Assembly: GCA_027596945.1 (NCBI GenBank)
Contig: JADGJH010000159.1
Coordinates: 1 to 27,476, forward strand
Origin: Physocladia obscura
Lineage: Eukaryota; Chytridiomycota; Chytridiomycetes; Chytridiales; Chytriomycetaceae
Direction: 5' to 3'
DNA length: 27,476 nt
Each line of letters begins with the position of its first letter. Position 1 is the stretch's first letter. Positions 20,100 to 27,476 of the stretch are shown one piece after another. The position numbers and the translations under genes are program-made. Below the pieces are notes generated by a model. That model had not been told where the DNA came from. It searched no databases and saw only the letters and a program-made list of their open reading frames with translations.

Positions 20100-22332
20100 C
20101 AACATACAACAAGATACACGCGAGCAACATCTCCCTTTCCAATAAGTTTAATTTTTTGGAACTGGTTTGGAGTAACCTCAACTGGACGAGTACGAACATG
20201 CGAGGAGGATATAATATGTGTACCGAGGTTTGTAGTGGAATTGTGACTGATCCAATCAGGTCGGTGCTGCTCATTAGAGTGCGATATTTGTGATGCAACT
20301 AATGTAGTTGGTGAAAATTTATCGAAATTCGGAGACTGTGAACCTAAAGAATGCTTTACATTCGTGCTACCAGTAGCTGCGCTCGATATAGTCATTTGCG
20401 AACTTGTCATTCTGCTTGACTCGGATTTTGCTACAACACCCATTGTTTCCGAAACGTCCGTGTTCATACGAGAACTTCCTGGCCTCTTTTTTAGTTTCAA
20501 ATTGTCAATCAGCCTCCATATTCCACTGTGTTTAGATCCAGTATCACGGTCTAGCGTATTTCTTGAGCTTGCTGACGATGAGTTTTCGCGAGATTCTTGG
20601 GTACTAGATTTTTTGTTATCTGGAGCAACGATTTGAATGTGTTTCTGCATTGTAGTGCTGCTTGATCTAAATCTGGAATTGTATCGCACATCCCATGACA
20701 TATCACTTTGAGCAATGCTGGGATCTGTTTGATCGAAATTCGCTAACAGAAGTCTCGCGGGGAAACTGCCTTGTTCGGCTGCTTTTTGAAGCCACAATTT
20801 TGCTAATCGAATGTCTTTAATAACTCCTTGACCATCATAATAGATTTCACCCAGACGAAGTTGGGCAAACACATAGCCTTGTTCTGATGCTTTTTGATAC
20901 CATTCGACAGCTAAACCATAGTTTTGCTCGATTCCTTGGCCAGTAAAATAACAATTTCCTAGATAATATTGAGAAAAACTATTTCCTTGCTTGGCTGCTT
21001 TATTAAGCAAGTCAATTGCTAACCCATAGTCTTGATTAACGGTTAAACCAATATAGTAAGCAATCGCAAGCCGAAACATTGCATCTGCGTTTCCTTGCTC
21101 AGCAGATTTGCGATACCATTCAATTGTATGATAAAATTGCCCCACGCACTGTTTTGACAACTCATGACCTTGCTCGGCCGCACTTTTGTACCAAACAAAT
21201 ACTCTTGGATCATCAACTCCGTCAAAATGATCATCAAACGATCGTGCCAACGCAAATTGACTATCAGAATCACCTGCGAGTGCGGCAATAAATAGACTAT
21301 CATGGGGTTCTGGAATAAACATCGTTAACGGAGCAACGTTGGTGATCAAATTAAAATCCTGCTGAGCAACAGAATATGCTATAGAGTCATTGGCAAATGC
21401 CTGTGCAAATCGAGCGTCGTAGTAAAGCCAAACACGTATTGTCGCAGAAATTTCAATGAAGTTTGGCCGTAGTGCTGAATCCTGCGACCAACATCGTTTA
21501 ATGAGATCCCAGCATTCTTCCGGAATCGCTACTGCAGTTTTGCTTTTGGGAAGAGATGGTCGCTCTCCCTTTCGAATCAATGACTCAAATTCCGATAGAT
21601 TAATTCCAGAAAATGGTGTTTCAAGAAATAATATTTCGAACATTGTCATTCCAAAAGCATAAGCGTCGTGTGAAGGATCTGCAATGTACGTTTCCGTGAG
21701 TGATTCCGGGGGTGAAAACCTTGACAAGCTATCCTTTGGTAGTATTTCGCTATTTATCGACATATTTATATCTGTGATTTTCACATTGCCGTTCGTATCT
21801 GTTTTGAAAAGTTAATTTGGAGCAAATCCAAGCAACAACTCAAAAAAAAAAAAGAAGTACCTATCAAAATATTTGACGGCTTCAAGTTGCCATGAACTAA
21901 TGGTTCAGAGAGCTGGTAATGAAGATAAACAAAAGCTTCGGCCGTTTGAATCAGCCACTTGATTCTGGTTTTCAAAAGTGGAAATCTGTGAAGGATTGTT
22001 TCGATGCTGGAATCAAAGCATTCCATGACGAGACACGGATCGCCCGCATTATCGATACTGGTGCAAAGTAGCGATGCAATTGATTTGTGGTTGAGCCGAT
22101 GCCAGTTTCCTGCTTTGCGTTGGAACTCTTGTTTATCCTTATTTGACGCCAGTCCGAGGCCAAACACAGATTTAATGGCAACATCTCGGCCGCCGTAAAT
22201 GCCGCGGTAAACCTGTCCAAACTTGCTCCGGCCAAGAAGCTTTTTCTTGTCCGGAATGATTTCGTAGCGGGCTTCGGGTATTGCCATTATTGGTGGTTGC
22301 GTTTGCATTTGCTCCAAGAGCTTGTTGAACAA
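20045..22332 (-). CDS. Truncated pseudokinase-Sel1 paralogue (AGC kinase domain lost)
   Basis: Exon 1 is 22332-21861; intron 21799-21860 (62 nt); exon 2 runs from 21798. It is homologous along its length to 22448-26710. The N-terminal TKL-like kinase fold keeps GRSKFGQV and VAIK, but the catalytic HRD is HGN (147-149) and DFG is DIN (167-169), so it should be catalytically inactive. About five Sel1 repeats follow (for example [20 protein letters not shown]), fewer than in the sister, then a Ser-rich linker. The AGC kinase begins [18 protein letters not shown], with the third Gly of the loop changed to Ala, and stops at the same donor position (after 20108, GTATG) where the sister has an intron. 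No further kinase exon follows. Without splicing, translation runs into the repeat and ends at 20045 (741 aa). Confidence 0.8.
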
Positions 22333-22447
22333 ACTTTTTGAAAACCCACTAACTTATGTAAAATTATCTTGGAAAAAAAAAAAGAAAAAAACCATATGCC
22401 GAAAAAACAGCAATATTAATGGACACGATAATAAAAGAGCTGCCTCA

Positions 22448-25400
22448 TTAATCTTCATCCCAATTATTAAGAGTAACAGATTCAAATGCCTCAAATGGGT
22501 TGATTCCACCAGAGCTCGCGGGACGTTTTGGTGTTTTTGCACTCATCAAAGTATCGTGCTCAAAGTCAAAGCTCCAGACACCAGGAATATCACTCTCGCT
22601 AATTTTTCTGAAATTTGCAACAGTGTCTTGCACATTTGAAAAATGCGGTGGAATAATTGGTGGCTTTTGGTTTCGAAGTAGTGCCCAATTCACATCCTTG
22701 AAAAACGTGTGCATTTTAACTTCTGCTGCGCCTGCCTTGCTTCCAAGTCGTCTGCTGTCATCTTTGATCAACAGATTTAGTATTAGGGAGCGGCAAGTCC
22801 TGGAAACTTCATTTGGTTGACGGATTTTTCCCAATTCGGTACTGTTTCGGCTATGATTCGGAAATATTCGATGATACAGATCCGGAACAGGGAAATAAAT
22901 ATCATTATGAAGAATATTGTGGAATGTTGAATTTCGATTAGGTCCTTTAAATGGTGTGGTGCCGTACTGTGATTTCGATCATTAAATAAATAAAATTTAG
23001 AAAAAACTCACCAGCATTTCGTAGATCAAAATACCAACAGTCCAAAAATCAACAGCAACTGTGTGTCCATTTCCAATAATCACTTCTGGAGCAATATATT
23101 CTTCCGTTCCCACAAATGAGTTTGTTCGTAAATCTTTCGTGACTGAACGAGTGTCAACAACCATTCCACTACTATACTTATTACTGTTGAAAATAAATGG
23201 TGAAATATCTGACGATCTTATAAAAGTCGGGGAACCAGGCACATCAGAAGGTTTTGAGAGATCAAAATCAGTCAACATAATATGACCTGATTGATGAAGA
23301 AGTATATCTGAAAGAAGAAAAATTGCAATTTATGTTTTGCGCGTTTGTTTGTATGTGTGTGTGTTTGTGTGTTTGTGTTTTTAAAATTTGTTTTCGTTTT
23401 TTATTTTACTTTAAGTGATTAGGTTTTCTTACTTTCAGGCTTCAGATCCCGATAAATAAAACCCATAAGATGTAAATATTCCAAAGCTGCAACAACTTCG
23501 GCGGCATAGAATTTGGCTTCGTACTCGAGAATGCGCTTTCCAGGACGTTGTTGCAAAGCTCTACAGAAATTTTTTCAATGTTAACTCAAAGAATAATAAT
23601 GGTAACAATTCTCAAATTCACCTGAAAAACTCGCCACCTGAGATGTATTCCATGACAAAATACAGATAATCTTCAGATTGGAATGAATGGTAGAGAGTAA
23701 CAATGAAGGGATGGTTTGCTGTAACTAAAATTTCTTGTTCCGCAAGCACGCGCTTAACTTTATGACGTTTAACCATTTCCTTTTTCACCAAAACTTTCAT
23801 AGCATAGTAGTTTTGTGTTTTGCTGTGTCGCTGTAATTTAAAGTGAGTGACCCCATATTTTTTTTAAAATGAAAAACGAAGAAAAAGGCATACAACAAGG
23901 TAAACACGACCGACGTCGCCTTTTCCAATGAGTTTAATTTTTTGAAAATGATTTGGCTCGACTTCTAACTCACGCGTGCGTAAGGGAGATGCAGAAACGG
24001 GGCGGCTGAAACGAGGAGGTGGCGAAAGGTCACGACCTATACCCTCAAATGAGATTTGCTGTTGATTAAAACGCGAGATTTGCGTAGCAGTTAATGCGGT
24101 TGGTGAGCGACTGGGTGAAAGATCAATCGGCGAAGCCTGTGAGCGTAAAGAGTTGTTTATGCGAGTACTGGCAATCGTTTCATTGGTCGCTAATACATGT
24201 GATGTTGTTGTTCTACTAGACATAGATTTTGATGATTCGGCCTCCAACGTCGCTCCGGAACTCGGACCAGGGCTAGTCGGCCCAGTCGGTGAGTCTTTTC
24301 TGAGCAGAAAGTTTCCAACTAGTTTTCGAAGTCCAACGCCGCTGGACCAAACGTCACGGTATGGAGAGGTCTTTGCAGTCGAGGACACATCTTTAGCAGT
24401 GGTCTGAGAAGTATTCTGTACATTTGGTTCCTCAATTAAAGAATCTTGAAAAAAATTCTGTGCAATTTTCTGTGCCGTTGTCATTTCCTTGATCGTTCCA
24501 ATTGCATTTTGTGTTCTAACGCCGTCGTCATTGCAATTTTGGTTCGAAATTTCAGCATTCTCAAGAAGCAGTTTTGCATTGAAACTTCCTTGATCAGCCG
24601 CCTTCCCAAGCCAGAGTTTTGCAAGCTGCAGATCTTTTGGGACACCTTGGCCTTCGAAATAAGCCTCCCCAAGCCGAAATTGAGCGAAAACCGCACCTTG
24701 TTCTGCCGCTTTTTGGTACCATTTTACAGCCAACGTAGTGTCTTGGTGAATTTCTTGACCGGCAAAATAAACATTACCTAAATGAACTTGAGCAAACGCA
24801 TTTCCTTGATTGGCAGCTTTTTCAAACCATTCGATTGCCAATCCATAATTTTGAGGTACACCGAGACCATAATAATATGCATGTGCAAGATTAAACTGCG
24901 CATCTGAATTTGCTTGTTCCGCAGCCTTATGGTACCATTCAATCGCTAAAGCATTGTCAGTATCAACACCCATGCCGGTATCATAAGCTCGGCCAAGTCG
25001 AAATTGTGCCCCGGGATTACCCTGATTTGCTGCTTTTTGGTACCACATTACAGCCTGTATCTCATCCTGCGGCATTCCTTCTCCAGTTTCATGAGCGTTT
25101 CCAAAAGCAAACTGCGCTTGAGCGTCTCCTTCAGCAGCAATTTTTTCAAACCATTTGACGGCCACCTCATACTCAACAGGAATTTCAGGTTCCAGTTGAT
25201 TAGCCGCTTTATCTTCGAGCTTCCGATCATGTGACTTCCGGAACCATTCCAAAGCATAAACACGGAGAAAAGAGCCAGCGGTGGGGTGCCCCTGATCCGC
25301 AGCTTTTAAAAACCATTTGATCGCTTTCTTATGGTCCCTTAGCACACCATACCCATGGTGGTACGCGACCCCAAGATGAAACTGAGCCTTCACAGCACCA

Positions 25401-26710
25401 AGCTCTGCCGCCTTTTGAAACCACTGAAAAGCTTGTTCATAGTTTCTGTCGACCCCTTTCCCAGTGTTATACGCGTCGCCGAGATAATATAGCGCTTTTT
25501 TTACGCCCAGATCGGCGCCTTTACGAAAATTTTCGACGGCCTTTACATGATTTTGCACAACACAGCGACCGCTGTGGTATAAATGACCGAGATAGTAGAG
25601 CGACATCGCATGATTTTGATCCGCCGCGCTTCTATACCAAATAAATGCACTGGTATCGTCCAATCCTTCGAAACGCGTGTCGAATTCTTTCGCAAGCACA
25701 AATTGGCTATCTGCGTCGCCTGCCAACGCTGCTGTGATAATATTTTCGGAAATTTTCAATTTCGGGGCCAAAAGTGCCAATGGTACAAGATTATCGATCG
25801 AATTAAATGAGTCAGAAACGGCTGACAGTTGAGACTCTTTGGCGAATTCTGCGGCGAATTGAGAATCATAGTATAGCCAAATACGCAGGATAGCAGAAAC
25901 CTCAATGAAATTTGGTCTCAGCAAAGGATCGTGAGACCAGCATTTTTGAATTAGATTCCAGCAAGCATTGGGAATATTTACAGTAGTCTTATTATCGGGA
26001 AGAACAGGCCTATTTTTGGCCTGAACCAACTCCTTGATTTCTTCGGAGGTTTTTTTTGAAAAAGGAGACTCAAGAAACAATATTTCAAACATTGTCATGC
26101 CAAAGGCGTAAATGTCGCAGGAGGTGTGTGGAATATACAGTTGTGCAGATGATTCGGGTGATGAAAATCTTGAAAAACTACTCCTTGGTAATATTTCGCT
26201 GTCAATAGTCATATTGACGTCAGAAATTTTGGCCTTTCGGTTCACTACAAGCAATAGATCAGCACAAAAAAATAAGAAACAAAAAGGATGCGTTGTCAAA
26301 CCAATCAAGATGTTGGATGGCTTTAAATTGCTGTGAATGACAGGTTCGGGAAGCTGATGATGTAAAAAAACGAATGCCTCTGCTGTTTCCAGCATCCAAC
26401 GAATTCGGTCTTTTAAGGGCCTTTCGTCGACATTTTCGGCGCTTGCTTCCATGCGCTCCATGATTAAACAAGGATCACCAGTATCATCGGTACTTATCCC
26501 CAGCAAAGTAACGATTGACTTGTGATTGAGTTGGTGCCACAGATCCGCTTTGCGCAGAAACTCTTCCTTTTCGCGCTTTGGTGCAGTGCCGAAACCATAA
26601 AACGATTTGATGGCCACTTTTTTCCCATTGTATGTGCCACTGTATACTTTACCGACTTTGTTGCTTCCGAGAACGTCTGTCTTGTCGGCTGATACAGTAA
26701 GCACTTGCAT
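22448..26710 (-). CDS. Pseudokinase-Sel1-AGC (Fpk1/Nrc2-type) kinase fusion
   Basis: Six exons: 26710-26302, 26244-23894, 23830-23622, 23560-23433, 23307-23012 and 22966-22448 (3912 nt, 1303 aa); introns 57, 63, 61, 125 and 45 nt. Residues about 12-260 form a TKL-like kinase fold (VAIK Lys35, [12 protein letters not shown] at the end), but HRD is HSN (126-128) and DFG is DVN (145-147), so it is probably dead. Residues about 310-690 are nine or more Sel1 repeats (such as [20 protein letters not shown]), a solenoid that binds partners. After a Ser/Thr-rich linker an AGC kinase starts near 900: [16 protein letters not shown] (Lys932), YRDLKPEN (Asp1028), DFDLS (1046-1050), [11 protein letters not shown], and [20 protein letters not shown] near the end, finishing [11 protein letters not shown]. 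These match flippase kinases (Fpk1/Nrc2), which regulate lipid flippases and polarity. It looks active. The join is within one open exon, so it is not a modelling artefact. Confidence 0.92.
23338..23384. repeat. TG-rich simple repeat inside kinase intron
   Basis: A GTTTG/TGTG-type run on the plus strand (gtgtgtgtgtttgtgtgttt) lies within the largest intron (23308-23432) of the AGC part of the fusion kinase. Confidence 0.85.
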
Positions 26711-26816
26711 TTTCCCTTGGTCTTTTCAAGGAATTTTTTGGGTTCGTCTGAAAAAATTGATCACTGAACATTGAATTGAATTCATTTCCAATTGAAATGT
26801 TTATTTGAAAATAAAA

Positions 26817-27476
26817 TTAAGAAATATTGCTTTTTAAATGCTGTGGAGACGATCCAAATAGTGACTTCCACATGAAGGCTTCGGACAATAATAGCTCAAT
26901 ATCTCGGTCACCCCAAGACGCTGTCGGTGTCGATTGCAGAAACTGAATGATGTCTTGAAACTAAGTGATACAAAAATGGGTTTAACAAATATTGAAGCAA
27001 GGCTCAAATAAATCACATACAAAAAAAATAAAATAAAAAACTTATTTACCTCCATTTTTTTCAAATCGTTGGACCATTTTACCAGAAATGCGGCGCAAAC
27101 GTATAAATGAAACTCCGACAGACCTTCAATTCCTTCTGCTTGATAAGAGTCCCACATCCGAATTGTCGATTTTAGAGGCAATTCGCGCATAAGCAGGCAA
27201 TTCATCCATCTGAAAGCAAACTGTATGAATTCGACACCTTCTTTTTGAAAATGTGCAGCAAGAGGAACTGTTTGTGAATAATTAAGTACAGGTCACAAGT
27301 AGTAAACGAATATTATTTCCCACCATCAATCCGATTAATCAATTCTTTCAATCTTGCAATTTGTCGTTGAATTCCAGGCTGAGCATGCGTGTAATTGTCC
27401 TATGAAAGGGAAAAAAAAAATTATGAAAATTTTTTTTTTTTTTTTTTTTTAAGTTTAATAGAAAAATAAAAAAAAA
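26817..27476 (-). CDS. TBC-domain RabGAP (Gyp1/TBC1D22-like), C-terminal part
   Basis: Partial: the 5' end lies beyond the window. Exons are 27399-27324, 27267-27050 and 26960-26817; introns 27268-27323 (56 nt) and 26961-27049 (89 nt); an intron occupies 27400 onward. The TBC domain turns off Rab GTPases by an Arg-finger/Gln-finger mechanism; those residues are upstream of this part and not visible. The C-terminal half matches Gyp1/TBC1D22: DNYTHAQPGIQRQIARLKEL, then FIQFAFRWMNCLLMRELPLK, RMWDSYQAEG, EFHLYVCAAFLVKW and ELLLSEAFMWKSLF. In yeast, Gyp1 acts on Ypt1/Rab1 at the Golgi; the same role here is inferred. The stop at 26817-26819 is only about 106 bases from the start of the fusion kinase on the same strand. 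Confidence 0.92.
27430..27450. repeat. T homopolymer (21 nt)
   Basis: An uninterrupted run of T on the plus strand lies within the intron of the TBC gene at the window edge. Its exact length may be unreliable in sequencing. Confidence 0.85.

Noticed and set aside
1..27476. CRISPR arrays, tRNA or rRNA genes, and complete transposable elements
   Set aside because: No regularly spaced repeats, cloverleaf-like sequence, rRNA signature, reverse transcriptase or transposase frame was recognised on either strand by eye; a covariance-model scan was not possible.

Overview
This is eukaryotic nuclear DNA with intron-rich protein genes. Introns are short (about 45-160 nt, mostly 50-70) with GT...AG ends, intergenic DNA is AT-rich with long A/T homopolymers, and genes sit close together. 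The gene content points to an early-diverging, chytrid-like fungus: a kinase-Sel1 protein fused to a fungal flippase-kinase-type (Fpk1/Nrc2) AGC kinase, a Pic2/Mir1-type phosphate carrier, a Gyp1/TBC1D22-type RabGAP and fungal bestrophin-like channels. The phylum is inferred from these families and I cannot name the species.

Layout. (1) 1-3337: decayed pieces of a lectin-like/SAM membrane protein in opposite orientations (650-1178), then an apparently intact relative on the minus strand (1717-3337). (2) 4761-5803, plus strand: an aldo/keto reductase whose reading frame breaks about three times. (3) 6608-18050, plus strand: a tandem array of bestrophin-like (Pfam Bestrophin/UPF0187) anion-channel genes. 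Five copies look intact (6608, 8787, 10759, 12591 and 16695), one is a clear pseudogene (14160-15436) and one is an eroded relic (15488-15845). Intron positions and phases are conserved across copies 1-4; copy 16695 lacks the first intron. (4) 18825-27476, minus strand, read right to left: the 3' part of a TBC RabGAP, a large pseudokinase-Sel1-AGC kinase fusion (22448-26710), a shortened paralogue of that fusion (20045-22332), and a mitochondrial phosphate carrier (18825-19932).

The exon models were built by hand from frame continuity, GT/AG sites and comparison between paralogues. For the four four-exon bestrophin genes, the three-exon one, the carrier and the large kinase, the summed exon lengths are exact multiples of three.

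The most notable items are the single polypeptide joining a predicted dead kinase, nine or more Sel1 repeats and a predicted active flippase-type kinase; its paralogue, which stops exactly at the splice donor inside the AGC kinase next to a CCAAAAA repeat; and the birth-and-death channel array, two members of which carry a seven-residue SLWEIAG-type repeat before the first membrane helix.
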